From Flavobacterium cheniae (lineage in GTDB: Bacteria > Bacteroidota > Bacteroidia > Flavobacteriales > Flavobacteriaceae), in assembly GCF_004363695.1 (NCBI RefSeq), contig NZ_SNZC01000005.1, positions 62,001 to 126,000 of the forward strand: a stretch of 64,000 bases of DNA. Reading direction: 5' to 3'. Made by a program: the position numbers and the translations under genes. Shown one piece after another: positions 9,601 through 20,800 of this stretch. Positions within the stretch are counted from its first letter, which is position 1; every line of letters begins with the position of its first letter. Below the pieces are notes generated by a model. The model made no database searches and was not told where the DNA came from. It saw only the letters and a list, made by a program, of their open reading frames with translations.

Positions 9601-12600
9601 TACGGTTGCAGTGGTAGTAGTTGGTGCAGCCCACACAGGAGCATAAGCTACTTTACCAACAGGGAATAGTAAATAATTTGTATTTGCATTAGCATTAGAA
9701 ATAGTTCTTGCGAAAGGACCTCTAACCATGTTAGTAGCACTTGGAGTACCTGCTAAAGTTCCTCCTGCAGTTGCAGTACCTAATGTTAATAAATTTGTAT
9801 TTGTAGTATTAATGATACCAGATGTCATTGTTAATGTACCACTAACTGATAAAGGTATGTTTAACGTTACACCTGTCGCATTAGTATTATTAACCGTCAA
9901 TGACGTTAAGTTTGCTGTTGGAGCAGCAGCTAAGTTTCTGTAAACCCCTGTACCTCCAATTGTTTGAGCATTTGTAGTTGCAGTTTCAGCACCATTTAAA
10001 TAGTTAGCTAAAAACAATGAAGTTGTAGTGGTAAAAGTACCGTTGTTAACTATATTTCCTGCTACATAAGACGTTCCAAATATTACTTCAGAACTTGGTG
10101 CAATTGTTACATTTCCACTGAAACCTAACGACCAAGCCGTTGTAACTTGTCTATTTGTACCACCTAAAGTGTTTACTTCTAAGTTACCAAATAAAATTCT
10201 ATTAGACCCTACAAAAGTATTTAATCTAAAACCATTAGTAGCATTACCACCAGCATCTGTTGAAACACCATCACCTAATTTAAGTGTATGTGTATTTGGA
10301 ACATTTACGTGTGCTGTACTATTAGTGTAAGCTAATGTATTTGATGCAGTAGCATTCGCATGTGGATCTAAAATAGTTAAAACACCACCTGTCCAGTTAA
10401 TAAATTGTGAATTTAATTGTACGATTGCAACTCCTGAAGCTACTGAATTTGCAGCAACACCACCTTCATTACCATCTACCAAAATATCACCACCACTTTG
10501 ATTAAAAGTTGAAGCAGCATTATGTACCATATTACCATTAACTGCTAATAGACCTCCTGAAACAGTTAAAGTACCACTATTAGCTAAAGTATTGTTATTT
10601 AATGTACAACCCACTGTTAAATCTCCTGCAGAAACTACTAAAGTTCCTCCAGTTGCAATAGTTACATTTCTTGCGACATTACCAGATGTAGTAGACGTAA
10701 CTGTATGACCATTTGCAATTACAGCTGAGTCTGCACATGTTGGCACTACTCCACCATTCCAAGTTGAAGTTGCATTCCAATCTCCTGATGCAATAGAAAC
10801 TACAGGAACATCAGCTGCATTAACACCAAGGTATAAACCTGTAGCAGAAGTTAAATCAGCAGTTGAAACACCACTTCTTTGTCCGTAAGGTGCACTAGAA
10901 GTATTAACGTGAGTACCAGACAATGCCACATTTTCACCTGTAATTCTAGCACCAAGTGCAGTTGTAAAGAAAGCATTTGGAGTAAACATTGTTACCCAGT
11001 TTGAAGCTGCTGCAGGAGTTGTACCATCTAAGGTAACAACGAAATTACCATCCCATTGATTAGTAATTGTATATGCTCCATCAACAATACTTAAACCAGT
11101 TGTAGTAGTTGTAGCGTTATTATAAGTCACCGCATATTTACCACCCGCAGTTGGAGTTGTTCTACCAATGTAGAATATTCTTTGTTCCCCTGTTGGCGAA
11201 TAAAAAGGATATCTTCCTCCAGCACCTGTTGGAATTGCTGTTGGACCTGTAGTAGTATACCCTGTCTGAGTAGCTGTCCACCATCTAGAAAAAGTTCCGT
11301 TTAAGAAACCACCATTAGTAATTGTAAATGTATTACCAGTATCTGCAGCAACTGCCGATCCAATACCAAAAGTAATTTTATTACTATTTAAATTAATTTT
11401 AGCGTTAGCAATATTTAGATTATAAGCTACACTTATACCATCAAAACCCCAGTTGATATTTGGAACTGCTGTTGATGTATTAGTAAAAATTAAATTTCTT
11501 ATTAAATTATTAGCAAAAGTTCCAGATCCAGTAATTGACTGAACCGTACTACCGTTTAATGTTAAGCTTCCTGCAGTTGTTGCTCCAACAGAAAGATCAA
11601 TATTTCCATCGTTTACAATATTACCTGAAACTACGATTGCTTTACCAGTTGTTCCATTAAATACAAGAAATTCAGCACCAGGTTCAAGAGTTAAATTACC
11701 ATTCACATTAAATGTTGTTGGCGTTGTGCCAAACTCTAAAGATCCTTGAACTGTTAAATTATTAATTGCTGAACCAGCTACATCAATTGTTACTGTATGA
11801 GCTGCCACAGTTGCGTTGTCCGCACCCGTAGGCACAGCATTTGCATCCCAAGTAGCAGGATTACTCCAGTTACCATTAGCAATAGAAATAAATACTCCTG
11901 GTGCTTGAGAAACCAAAGAAATCTCATCTAAAGCAGCTGGTGGATTAACTATATCCGAAATATCACTTTTCCATTGAAAAATTAATCTATAAGTACCTGG
12001 TGCAGCTGAAAAAACAATTGTTTCCGTATTCCAACTTGCACTACTTAACTTGTACATTCCACTTACAGCGCCAGGACCACTTAACTGTGTAGCACCTGTA
12101 ACAGCAGCTGTTGAAGAAGGTGTAAAAGAAGTTGGCGACCAAAAAACCTTCATGTTATCCCAATCTGAGGCTACTGTACCTTCGCCACCAACTTTCCATT
12201 TGAAAGATAAAGTTACTTTATTCTCACCCGCAGGAATTGTCACATCTCTGTAAACATGATTAAATACACTAAGCTGAGAATAAGTCCATGCCGCACCGCC
12301 ATTAGCAGAAACGTATGCACAATTAACACCATTTGACGAAACCGGAACATTCCCAACCTGCCATGTATCTGTAGCAGGGTTTACAGTTGTCCACCCATTA
12401 GCTGCAAAAGTTGCGCCATTTTCAAAACCTCCATCACCAGTTGGTGATATCAAAGTCGTTTGACCTTGTACAAAAACAAAAGAAAACAACATCAAAAACA
12501 CAGTCATAAAGGAAACTAAAGTTCCTTTTTTTCCTGTTAAGGATGTCGATTCTTGTTTTTTTGAATTTGCTGAGCCTTTTAAAAGACAGGTCTCAACCGA

Positions 12601-12618
12601 ATCGTAATTGTTTATCAT
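6679..12618 (-). CDS. Giant type IX-secreted surface/adhesin-like protein (1979 aa)
   Basis: An unusually long N-region (about 33 residues) precedes the hydrophobic signal segment (residues 34-52, ending FVFVQGQ). A jelly-roll-like domain follows (about 57-240). Residues 245-1000 carry beta-helix-like stretches in which NGNWSNPATWDANAVPTGAD and GDWNATSTWNGGVVPTCAD repeat. Next come Ig-like, Cys-containing units (SNTICLGTSVTLSLQN, ATICSGDSSSAVTL). Two copies of a module of about 180 residues occupy about 1265-1450 and 1565-1760. The last 73 residues (LTVYPNPVVD to IKVIKK) form a type A T9SS sorting domain that directs export and attachment. Composition is Thr/Ala/Asn-rich and poor in charge. 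The ligand is unknown. A paired operator-like repeat lies upstream. Confidence 0.9.
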   Translation of the reverse strand: MINNYDSVETCLLKGSANSKKQESTSLTGKKGTLVSFMTVFLMLFSFVFVQGQTTLISPTGDGGFENGATFAANGWTTVNPATDTWQVGNVPVSSNGVNCAYVSANGGAAWTYSQLSVFNHVYRDVTIPAGENKVTLSFKWKVGGEGTVASDWDNMKVFWSPTSFTPSSTAAVTGATQLSGPGAVSGMYKLSSASWNTETIVFSAAPGTYRLIFQWKSDISDIVNPPAALDEISLVSQAPGVFISIANGNWSNPATWDANAVPTGADNATVAAHTVTIDVAGSAINNLTVQGSLEFGTTPTTFNVNGNLTLEPGAEFLVFNGTTGKAIVVSGNIVNDGNIDLSVGATTAGSLTLNGSTVQSITGSGTFANNLIRNLIFTNTSTAVPNINWGFDGISVAYNLNIANAKINLNSNKITFGIGSAVAADTGNTFTITNGGFLNGTFSRWWTATQTGYTTTGPTAIPTGAGGRYPFYSPTGEQRIFYIGRTTPTAGGKYAVTYNNATTTTTGLSIVDGAYTITNQWDGNFVVTLDGTTPAAASNWVTMFTPNAFFTTALGARITGENVALSGTHVNTSSAPYGQRSGVSTADLTSATGLYLGVNAADVPVVSIASGDWNATSTWNGGVVPTCADSAVIANGHTVTSTTSGNVARNVTIATGGTLVVSAGDLTVGCTLNNNTLANSGTLTVSGGLLAVNGNMVHNAASTFNQSGGDILVDGNEGGVAANSVASGVAIVQLNSQFINWTGGVLTILDPHANATASNTLAYTNSTAHVNVPNTHTLKLGDGVSTDAGGNATNGFRLNTFVGSNRILFGNLEVNTLGGTNRQVTTAWSLGFSGNVTIAPSSEVIFGTSYVAGNIVNNGTFTTTTSLFLANYLNGAETATTNAQTIGGTGVYRNLAAAPTANLTSLTVNNTNATGVTLNIPLSVSGTLTMTSGIINTTNTNLLTLGTATAGGTLAGTPSATNMVRGPFARTISNANANTNYLLFPVGKVAYAPVWAAPTTTTATVMKAETFDSNTGTQNAAIANMATNRRWELPLVSGTITDINVRVGDAGILATSIPVQAPSAAGEYTSTFGSVATAVAGVSTQSTTPVLTANYTGFLSYANSNACVGVPTPGNTIASSNTICLGTSVTLSLQNLTTGSGVSYQWFSSPDGVTYSPIAAATNPTYSTTPTASTYFMCEVTCATGPSTAASTPVQITFANEVTATVPATRCGTGTVDLSATPSAGATINWFAAATGGASLASGNLFTTPSISATTTYYAAATTAAPGFVTIGTASTLTGATVQPTAFCNRWPNYWSQTIYTAAELTAAGLSAGNITSMAYNIASLGDAATNANFTVRIGTTAGNNFANTTFLATTGYTTVYGPSTYTHTASGWQTITFATPYVWDGVSNIVVNVTHDGADAINNSQTYYTATADNKVLWVNSYTGATTTGTTSVNRLNVIFGGQAACTSTRVPVVATVSSPPALTLSAATATICSGDSSSAVTLTAGSGDYNTFVWSPATGVSGDEILGWTFNPTITTTYTLTATQTSGALCSTTATFTVNVNPLPTNVTITPAAPSICVNTIQSLAVTGGTLGVVGKVGSGVATNTTSTPFKGFWGGSKMQALYTPAELTALGMAAGQSINSIGYVALSGTPLVLNNFTINAGFVSNTTLGAAFIPGATNVVLAPTNYTPSTGTGNINFTLSTPLTWDGVSSLLIETCFNNNNGGGVAANSISVESTVVATGLNLYLSQDNNATVCTNVTAPTATTTRPNLRISTLETANITWSPVTNLFTDAGATIPYTGTNATTVYVQSATPGTTVYTATATIGATGCFRNNTVSVTVNALPDATVSRVDDVLTAAETGATYQWYTCAAGPVYTPIGGATSQSYTATAIGSYAVDVTLNGCTSRSTCFDVTTLGSSSFDMNALTVYPNPVVDILSIRYNEEITAINVYDLSGRLVKQITPNQTEVEVNMSELAAAMYIVKVNAGGNQTEIKVIKK

Positions 12619-12646
12619 ATAGTTATTTTTTATTAGTTGCTGTAAA

Positions 12647-12654
12647 CAAATTTA
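12647..12654 (-). promoter_or_regulatory. -7 element of the giant secreted-protein gene
   Basis: TAAATTTG on the minus strand, 28 bases before the ATG at 12618. A TTG lies 22 bases further upstream, slightly longer than the usual spacing. Confidence 0.5.
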
Positions 12655-12715
12655 ACTTCATTTACAAAAAGCTATACAATTTCTATAAAAAAACAACAAC
12701 TAAGACAAATCACCG

Positions 12716-12744
12716 ATGAAAGGTAATATTAATCGATGAAAGGC
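12716..12744 (-). promoter_or_regulatory. Paired direct repeat, candidate LytTR-type operator
   Basis: On the minus strand, GCCTTTCAT (12744-12736) and ACCTTTCAT (12724-12716) lie 20 bp apart. The first continues as CGATT and the second as CGGTG. They point toward the gene starting at 12618 and end about 62 bases upstream of its -7 element. A matching pair precedes the other giant gene at 56896. Confidence 0.5.
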
Positions 12745-12750
12745 GTAAAA

Positions 12751-12779
12751 AAATTCCTCAACATTATATTGAGGAATTT
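12751..12779 (-). terminator. Terminator of the DUF3467 gene
   Basis: Arms AAATTCCTCAA (12751-12761) and TTGAGGAATTT (12769-12779) lie right after the stop at 12783 on the minus strand, with T-runs on both sides. Confidence 0.8.
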
Positions 12780-12782
12780 TTT

Positions 12783-13091
12783 TTATGCTTGCCCTGTCGG
12801 TCCAAAATTTAAAGGAATTGGAGGCTGTTCACTCTCTTCAATTTTTCCGTGCGCAGCTTCAAATCGATGAATATTTTCTCCTAACGCTTTTAGCAAACGT
12901 TTGGCGTGTTGTGGCGTTAAGATAATTCTCGATTTTACTTTTGCTTTTGGTACTCCCGGCATAATGGTTACAAAATCAACTACAAACTCAGAATTAGAAT
13001 GATTGATTATTGCTAAATTTGAATAGGTTCCTTCTGCTGTTTGCTCGTCTAATTCGATGTTGATTTGCCCTTGTTGGTTATTATTTTCCAT
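12783..13091 (-). CDS. DUF3467 family protein
   Basis: 102 residues. The sequence matches the DUF3467 family as I know it: an acidic N-terminus, then TYSNLAIINHSNSEFVVDFVTIMPG, then RIILTPQHAKRLLKALGENI. These are small cytosolic proteins, widespread in Bacteroidota, with no established function; the fold may be immunoglobulin-like. The gene sits directly downstream of rpoC, separated from it by a terminator and a 184-base gap. The ATG at 13089-13091 is the clear start. Confidence 0.85.
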   Translation of the reverse strand: MENNNQQGQINIELDEQTAEGTYSNLAIINHSNSEFVVDFVTIMPGVPKAKVKSRIILTPQHAKRLLKALGENIHRFEAAHGKIEESEQPPIPLNFGPTGQA

Positions 13092-13221
13092 AATTATTTT
13101 TAATTTTTAAACATATAAGTCATATAAGTTTTAAACTTTAATTAGACAGATATTCTATTATTAGTTCATTTAGGTAATCTCTGATAATCTTATACAAGAA
13201 TAAGTATAATTTCGATTAAAA

Positions 13222-13253
13222 AAAAACCTAACAGAAAAATCTGTTAGGTTTTT
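13222..13253 (-). terminator. rpoC terminator
   Basis: Arms AAAAACCTAACAGA (13222-13235) and TCTGTTAGGTTTTT (13240-13253) form a perfect 14-bp stem with a 4-base loop, 23 bases after the rpoC stop. This ends the ribosomal/RNA polymerase gene block. Confidence 0.88.
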
Positions 13254-13275
13254 AGTATTTGAATAATCGTTGCTA

Positions 13276-16200
13276 TTAATAGTTGAACTCTTCTTTAGCA
13301 GCCATTAGTTCGTTGTATTCTTCTTTAGAACCTACTATTGTATTGTCGTAGTCTCTCATACCTGTACCGGCTGGTATTCTGTGACCTACAATAACATTTT
13401 CTTTTAATCCTTCTAATGTATCAATTTTACCTGCTACTGCAGCTTCGTTTAACACTTTAGTTGTTTCCTGGAACGATGCAGCAGAAATGAATGATTTCGT
13501 TTGTAACGATGCTCTCGTAATACCTTGAAGTACTGGAGTAGCTGTAGCCGTAATAACATCACGAGCTACTACTAAGTTTTTATCATTACGTTTTAATAAC
13601 GAATTTTCGTCTCTTAACTGACGTGGAGAAATAATTTGACCTGGTTTTAAATTCTCAGAATCACCTGCTTCTTCCACTACTTTCATTCCGTATAATTTAT
13701 CGTTTTCTACAAGGAAATCTCTCGTATGTGCTAATTGATCTTCTAAGAATAATGTATCTCCTGGATCTACAATTCTTACTTTACGCATCATTTGACGAAT
13801 TACCACTTCAAAGTGTTTATCGTTGATTTTTACCCCTTGTAAACGGTATACTTCTTGAATTTCATTTACTAAATACTGTTGAACAGCAGATGGCCCTTGA
13901 ATTCTTAAAATATCTTCTGGTGTAATTGCTCCGTCTGAAAGTGGAGTTCCCGCTTTTACGTAATCATTTTCTTGAACTAAGATTTGGTTCGAAAGTTTTA
14001 CTAAGTATTTCTTCACTTCACCAAATTTAGACTCGATAGCGATTTCTCGGTTACCTCTCTTAATTTTTCCGAATGTTACAACTCCATCAATTTCAGAAAC
14101 TACTGCAGGATTTGAAGGATTACGAGCTTCTAACAACTCTGTAATTCTTGGTAAACCTCCTGTAATATCTCCTGCTTTTGAAGAACGACGTGGAATCTTA
14201 ACTAAAATCTTACCAGCTTTAATTTTTTCTCCGTCATCTACCATAAGGTGAGCCCCTACTGGTAAGTTATAAGAACGAATCAATTCACCATCTTTACCAT
14301 AAATTAATAAAGTAGGAACTAATTTTTTATTTCTACCTTCAGAGATTACTTTTTCTTGGAAACCAGTTTGCTCATCGATTTCAACTAAGAACGATTGTCC
14401 TTGTTCTAAATCTTCGTAAGCAATTTTTCCTGTAAATTCAGAAACAATAACTCCATTATATGGATCCCATTTACAAATTGTAGTACCTTTTTCAACAACG
14501 TCTCCGTCTTTAACAAAAATACTTGAACCGTAAGGAATATAGTGTGTATTTAATAAAATACCTGTTTTAGCATCTACTAATTTTAACTCAGTTGAACGAG
14601 AAATTACGATATCAACAGTATTTCCTTCAGAATCTTCACCCTTAACTGTTTTTAAATCTTCAATTTCTAATTTACCTGCAAAACGAGCAACAATACTAGA
14701 TTCTTCAGAAATACCTCCAGCAACCCCTCCAACGTGGAACGTACGAAGTGTTAACTGTGTACCTGGCTCACCAATTGATTGCGCTGCAATAACTCCAACT
14801 GCTTCACCTTTCTGAGTCATCTTACCAGTAGCTAAGTTTCTACCGTAACATTTCGCACAAATACCTTTTGTAGCTTCACATGTTAATGGCGAACGTACTT
14901 CTACTTTTTCAATTGGAGATGCTTCAATTCTCTTAACATCAGCTTCTGTAATTTGTTCTCCAGCATAAACTAAAATTTCATTATCTAGAGGATTAATTAC
15001 ATTTTGTAACGCTACACGTCCTAAAATTCTTTCTCCTAATGATTCAACGATTTCCTCATTTTTCTTTAAAGGAGAAACTACAATTCCTCTTAACGTACCA
15101 CAATCAACAGAGTTTACAATAACATCTTGAGATACATCATGTAATCTACGCGTTAAGTAACCTGCATCGGCAGTTTTAAGAGCCGTATCCGCAAGACCTT
15201 TACGAGCACCGTGAGTAGAAATAAAGTACTCAAGAATCGAAAGACCTTCCTTAAAGTTAGATAAAATCGGGTTTTCAATAATTTCACCACCACCAGCAGT
15301 TGATTTTTTAGGCTTAGCCATCAAACCACGCATACCAGTTAACTGACGAATCTGTTCTTTAGAACCCCTTGCTCCAGAATCAAGCATCATATATACCGAG
15401 TTGAAACCTTGTTGGTCTTCACGGATATTTTTCATTGCCAACTCTGTTAATTGAGCATTAGCAGAAGTCCAGATATCAATAACTTGGTTGTAACGTTCGT
15501 TATTAGTAATAAGACCCATACTATAGTTCATCGAAATTCCATCAACTTGCTCACGAGCATCAGCGATTAACTGCGTTTTTTGTTCTGGAATTCTAATATC
15601 ACCTAATGAGAAAGATAATCCTCCACGGAATGCGAACTTATACCCCATATCTTTCATGTTATCCAAGAAAGCTGCTGTTGTAGGAACGTCAGTAACCGCT
15701 AAGATTTTACCAATAATATCACGAAGTGATTTCTTAGTTAATACCTCATTAATATATCCTGCAGCTTCAGGTACTACTTCGTTAAATAATACTCTACCTG
15801 CTGTAGTTTGAATAATTTTATATACTAATTCACCTTCTTCATTAAAATCTCTTGCTCTAATTTTCACTCTAGCATTTAATTCTAATTTTCCTTCATTCAA
15901 AGCAATATTTACTTCTTCAGCAGAATAGAAAGTTAAACCTTCTCCTAAAATTTTCATTTCTGGAGTAGACAAACGCTCTTTGGTCATATAATAAAGACCA
16001 AGTACCATGTCTTGAGAAGGTACAGTAATTGGGGCACCATTTGCAGGATTCAAGATATTGTGAGAAGCCAACATTAATAATTGTGCCTCTAAAATAGCTT
16101 CTGGTCCTAATGGTAAGTGAACCGCCATCTGGTCACCATCGAAATCGGCGTTGAATGCCGTACAAACTAATGGGTGTAACTGGATTGCTTTTCCTTCAAT

Positions 16201-17583
16201 TAACTTAGGTTGGAATGCTTGAATACCCAATCTGTGTAACGTAGGAGCACGGTTTAGTAATACTGGGTGACCTTTAATTACGTTTTCAAGGATATCCCAT
16301 ACAACTGGCTCTTTTTTGTCAATAATTTTCTTAGCCGACTTAACTGTTTTAACAATTCCTCTTTCGATTAACTTACGAATAACGAATGGTTTGTATAGTT
16401 CAGCAGCCATATCTTTTGGAAGACCACATTCGAACAATTTCATTTCTGGTCCAACGACAATTACAGAACGAGCAGAATAATCTACACGTTTTCCTAATAA
16501 GTTTTGACGGAAACGACCTTGTTTACCTTTTAATGAATCTGATAAAGATTTTAATGGTCTGTTTGATTCTGTTTTAACTGCAGAAGCTTTACGTGTGTTA
16601 TCAAATAATGAATCTACAGATTCTTGTAACATACGTTTTTCGTTTCTTAAGATAACTTCTGGAGCTTTAATCTCCATTAATCTTTTTAAACGGTTGTTAC
16701 GGATGATAACTCTTCTGTATAAATCATTTAAATCTGAAGTTGCGAAACGACCTCCATCAAGTGGCACTAACGGACGTAATTCTGGTGGAATAACTGGAAT
16801 TACTTTTAAAATCATCCATTCTGGACGGTTTTCTCTGTTTAAGTTAGACTCACGGAATGATTCTACAACATTTAAACGTTTTAACGCTTCTGTTTTACGT
16901 TGTTTAGATGTTTCGTTATTAGCAGCATGACGTAAACTATAAGAAAGTTCATCTAAGTCAGTACGAGCTAATAAATCCATAATACATTCAGCACCCATTT
17001 TAGCGATGAATTTATTAGGATCGTTATCATCTAAATATTGATTTTCCATTGGAAGTGTATCTAAAATATTTAAATACTCTTCTTCCGTAAGGAAATCTAA
17101 TCTTTGTAATGATTCGCCATCAGTGTTTTTAGCGATACCTGCTTGAATTACTACGTATCTTTCGTAGTAAATAATCATATCTAATTTCTTAGATGGTAAA
17201 CCTAAAATATAACCAATTTTGTTTGGTAACGAACGGAAATACCAGATATGAGCAATAGGCACAACAAGATTGATGTGTCCAACTCTATCTCTACGTACTT
17301 TTTTCTCTGTTACTTCAACACCACATCGGTCACAAACGATTCCTTTGTAGCGAATTCTTTTATATTTTCCACAAGCACACTCGTAATCTTTTACTGGACC
17401 GAAAATACGTTCACAGAAAAGACCATCTCTTTCTGGTTTGTGAGTACGATAGTTGATAGTTTCTGGTTTTAAAACCTCACCTCTAGATTCTCCTAAAATT
17501 GATTCTGGAGAAGCTAATCCTATCGTGATTTTGTTAAATCTTTTGATTTGTTGCTTGTCTTTACTATTTCTATTATTCATCAT
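13276..17583 (-). CDS. rpoC: DNA-directed RNA polymerase subunit beta'
   Basis: 1435 residues from the ATG at 17583. A TTG 27 bases upstream is less likely because flavobacterial RpoC starts MMNNRN. It is the catalytic beta' subunit. The N-terminal zinc-binding Cys are in [20 protein letters not shown]. The catalytic Asp triad is in [10 protein letters not shown]. The second Cys cluster is [17 protein letters not shown], and the trigger helix region includes [16 protein letters not shown]. The Bacteroidota-type beta-barrel insert is present in the C-terminal third. It is transcribed after rpoB, with a 242-base spacer containing hairpins. Confidence 0.98.
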   Translation of the reverse strand: MMNNRNSKDKQQIKRFNKITIGLASPESILGESRGEVLKPETINYRTHKPERDGLFCERIFGPVKDYECACGKYKRIRYKGIVCDRCGVEVTEKKVRRDRVGHINLVVPIAHIWYFRSLPNKIGYILGLPSKKLDMIIYYERYVVIQAGIAKNTDGESLQRLDFLTEEEYLNILDTLPMENQYLDDNDPNKFIAKMGAECIMDLLARTDLDELSYSLRHAANNETSKQRKTEALKRLNVVESFRESNLNRENRPEWMILKVIPVIPPELRPLVPLDGGRFATSDLNDLYRRVIIRNNRLKRLMEIKAPEVILRNEKRMLQESVDSLFDNTRKASAVKTESNRPLKSLSDSLKGKQGRFRQNLLGKRVDYSARSVIVVGPEMKLFECGLPKDMAAELYKPFVIRKLIERGIVKTVKSAKKIIDKKEPVVWDILENVIKGHPVLLNRAPTLHRLGIQAFQPKLIEGKAIQLHPLVCTAFNADFDGDQMAVHLPLGPEAILEAQLLMLASHNILNPANGAPITVPSQDMVLGLYYMTKERLSTPEMKILGEGLTFYSAEEVNIALNEGKLELNARVKIRARDFNEEGELVYKIIQTTAGRVLFNEVVPEAAGYINEVLTKKSLRDIIGKILAVTDVPTTAAFLDNMKDMGYKFAFRGGLSFSLGDIRIPEQKTQLIADAREQVDGISMNYSMGLITNNERYNQVIDIWTSANAQLTELAMKNIREDQQGFNSVYMMLDSGARGSKEQIRQLTGMRGLMAKPKKSTAGGGEIIENPILSNFKEGLSILEYFISTHGARKGLADTALKTADAGYLTRRLHDVSQDVIVNSVDCGTLRGIVVSPLKKNEEIVESLGERILGRVALQNVINPLDNEILVYAGEQITEADVKRIEASPIEKVEVRSPLTCEATKGICAKCYGRNLATGKMTQKGEAVGVIAAQSIGEPGTQLTLRTFHVGGVAGGISEESSIVARFAGKLEIEDLKTVKGEDSEGNTVDIVISRSTELKLVDAKTGILLNTHYIPYGSSIFVKDGDVVEKGTTICKWDPYNGVIVSEFTGKIAYEDLEQGQSFLVEIDEQTGFQEKVISEGRNKKLVPTLLIYGKDGELIRSYNLPVGAHLMVDDGEKIKAGKILVKIPRRSSKAGDITGGLPRITELLEARNPSNPAVVSEIDGVVTFGKIKRGNREIAIESKFGEVKKYLVKLSNQILVQENDYVKAGTPLSDGAITPEDILRIQGPSAVQQYLVNEIQEVYRLQGVKINDKHFEVVIRQMMRKVRIVDPGDTLFLEDQLAHTRDFLVENDKLYGMKVVEEAGDSENLKPGQIISPRQLRDENSLLKRNDKNLVVARDVITATATPVLQGITRASLQTKSFISAASFQETTKVLNEAAVAGKIDTLEGLKENVIVGHRIPAGTGMRDYDNTIVGSKEEYNELMAAKEEFNY

Positions 17584-17633
17584 AGTTTTTACTATTGATT
17601 TATTTTGCAATTAAAAATTGATTTTGAACAGCT

Positions 17634-17646
17634 GTAGCAATGCTAC
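17634..17646 (-). other. Small hairpin in the rpoC leader
   Basis: GTAGC and GCTAC pair around a 3-base loop, 51 bases upstream of the rpoC ATG. There is no T-run after it, so it is more likely an mRNA structure than a terminator. Confidence 0.35.
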
Positions 17647-17780
17647 TTTTCTGTTGACTCGGATTACTTCTCTAAACTTCAAACCTAAAATTTTGAAGTG
17701 CTAATTATAAAAACCAAAAGGCTTAAATAAAAAATCGGAACGGTTTACGGTTATAAATCCTTAAAAACTTAATTATAAAA

Positions 17781-17815
17781 AGTATTCAGCTCCGAAAAAA
17801 TCGAAACTGAATACT
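17781..17815 (-). terminator. Hairpin with T-run between rpoB and rpoC (possible partial terminator)
   Basis: AGTATTCAG (17781-17789) pairs with CTGAATACT (17807-17815), extended internally by TCCGA and TCGA. On the minus strand it follows the rpoB stop by about 10 bases and is trailed by TTTTTAT. rpoC has no other obvious promoter, so it would have to be read through or used for processing. Confidence 0.5.
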
Positions 17816-17825
17816 GCATTCTTTT

Positions 17826-20800
17826 TTATTCTTCTAATCTGATGTCTAATCCAAGACCTTTCAATTCATGCATTAATACATTGAATGATTCTGGTAATCC
17901 TGGTTCTGGCATAGTTTCACCTTTTACGATAGCTTCGTAAGTTTTAGCTCTACCAATTACGTCATCCGATTTAACAGTCAAGATTTCTCTTAAAGTACTT
18001 GATGCACCATATGCTTCAAGTGCCCAAACCTCCATCTCTCCAAAACGCTGACCTCCAAATTGAGCCTTACCTCCTAATGGTTGTTGCGTAATTAACGAGT
18101 ATGGACCAATAGAACGTGCGTGCATTTTATCATCTACCATGTGTCCTAATTTCAACATGTAAATTACACCCACAGTTGCACGTTGGTGGAAACGCTCTCC
18201 AGTTCCTCCATCATACAAATACGTATGACCGAATCTTGGAATTCCAGCTTCGTCTGTAAATTCATTAATTTGATCTAAAGTAGCACCGTCAAAAATTGGA
18301 GTAGCAAATTTCTTGTTCAATTTTTGTCCAGCCCAACCAAGAACAGTTTCATAAATCTGACCGATGTTCATACGAGATGGTACCCCAAGTGGATTCAATA
18401 CGATATCAACTGGTGTTCCGTCTTCTAAGAATGGCATATCTTCATGACGAACGATTTTAGCAACAATACCTTTGTTACCGTGACGTCCTGCCATTTTATC
18501 TCCTACTTTTAATTTACGTTTCTTAGCGATGTAAACTTTAGCAAGTTTTAAAATTCCAGAAGGTAATTCATCTCCAACAGTAATTGTAAATTTCTCTCTT
18601 CTTAACCAACCTTGTAAATCATTTAATTTGATTTTGTAGTTGTGAATTAAGTCGTTCACCATTGCATTGGTATGCTCATCTGTTGTCCATTGACCTTTAG
18701 TTAAGTGAGCAAAATCTTCTACTCCTTGTAACATCTTTTTAGTGAATTTTTTACCTTTTGGTAATACTTCTTCACCTAAATCGTTCATTACACCTTGAGA
18801 AGTTTTACCATCGATAATAACAAATAATTTTTCAATTAATTTGTCTTTCAAGTCAGTATACTTAACTTCAAATTCAACTTCTAATTTATCAACGTCTTCT
18901 TTATCTTTAGAACGTTTTCTCTTATCTTTTACTGCTTTCGCAAATAATTTTTTATCTAAAACCACACCATGTAAAGATGGAGACGCTTTTAATGAAGCAT
19001 CTTTTACATCACCTGCTTTATCTCCGAAGATAGCTCTTAAAAGTTTTTCTTCTGGAGTAGGATCTGATTCTCCTTTTGGTGTAATTTTTCCGATTAGAAT
19101 GTCGCCAGGTTTAACCTCTGCACCAATTCTAATCATACCGTTTTCATCTAAATCTTTAGTAGCTTCTTCAGAAACGTTTGGAATATCATTAGTTAATTCT
19201 TCGTTACCTAATTTAGTATCACGAACTTCTAATGTATAATCATCAATATGTAATGATGTAAAAATATCATCACGTACTACTTTTTCAGAAATTACGATTG
19301 CATCCTCGAAGTTGTAACCTTTCCATGGCATGAACGCCACTTTTAAGTTTCTACCGATTGCTAATTCTCCGTTTTGAGTAGCATAACCTTCACATAATAC
19401 TTGTCCTTTAGAAACTCTGTCACCTTTTCTCACGATAGGTTTAAGGTTAATACAAGTACTTTGGTTGGTTTTTCTATATTTGATTAATTGATATGTCTTC
19501 TCATCTGTATCAAAGCTAACCATACGTTCTTCTTCAGTTCTGTCGTATTTGATTGTGATCATATCAGCATCTACATACTCAACAGTTCCGTTTCCTTCCG
19601 CATTGATTAATACTCTTGAATCAGAAGCAACTTGTCTTTCTAAACCAGTACCTACGATTGGAGCTTCAGGACGTAATAATGGAACGGCCTGACGCATCAT
19701 GTTAGATCCCATCAACGCACGGTTCGCATCATCATGCTCTAAGAAAGGAATCAATGAAGCTGAAATCGAAGCAATTTGATTTGGAGCAACGTCTGTATAA
19801 TGAACGGCAGTTGGAGCAACCACTGGGAAATCTCCTTCTTCACGCGCAATAACATTCGTAGCGGTAATTTTACCATTTGCATCCATTTCAATGTTTGCTT
19901 GAGCAATCATTTTACCTTCTTCTTCCTCTGCACTTAGGTACACTGGAGTAGACTCTAAATCTACAACACCATTTGTTACTTTACGGTAAGGTGTTTCGAT
20001 GAATCCCATTCCGTTAACTTTAGCATATACTCCTAAAGATGAAATAAGTCCAATGTTTGGTCCCTCTGGTGTTTCAATTGGACAAAGTCTTCCGTAGTGC
20101 GTATAGTGAACGTCACGAACCTCGAAACCAGCTCTTTCTCTAGATAAACCTCCAGGTCCAAGGGCAGATAAACGACGTTTGTGTGTAATCTCTGCTAATG
20201 GATTCGTTTGGTCCATGAACTGAGATAACTGGTTAGTTCCAAAGAATGAGTTAATTACCGATGATAATGTTTTAGCATTAATCAAATCGATAGGTGTAAA
20301 CACCTCGTTATCACGAACGTTCATTCTCTCACGGATAGTTCTAGCCATACGAGCTAAACCTACACCGAATTGAGCAGATAATTGCTCACCAACTGTTCTT
20401 ACACGACGGTTTGATAAGTGATCAATATCATCAATCTCTGCTTTAGAGTTGATAAGTTCAATCAAGTATTTAACGATTGTAATAATATCTTCTTTCGTTA
20501 AAACTTGTTTTTCCATAGGAATATCAAGGTTTAACTTTTTGTTCATTCTGTAACGACCTACTTCACCTAAGTTATAACGTTGGTCAGAGAAGAATAATTT
20601 ATCTATAATACCACGAGCCGTTTCCTCATCAGGCGGTTCCGCGTTACGTAATTGTCTGTAAATATGTTCAACAGCCTCTTTTTCAGAGTTTGTTGGGTCT
20701 TTTTGTAACGTATTGTGAATAATTGTGTAATCAGCCGCGTTGTTATCCTCTTTATGTAAAAGAATAGTTTTTACGTCTGCTTCAATTATTTCTTCGATAT

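Noticed and set aside
19600-20300. Rifampicin-resistance changes in rpoB
   Set aside because: The resistance-determining segment matches the sensitive consensus at the classical positions.
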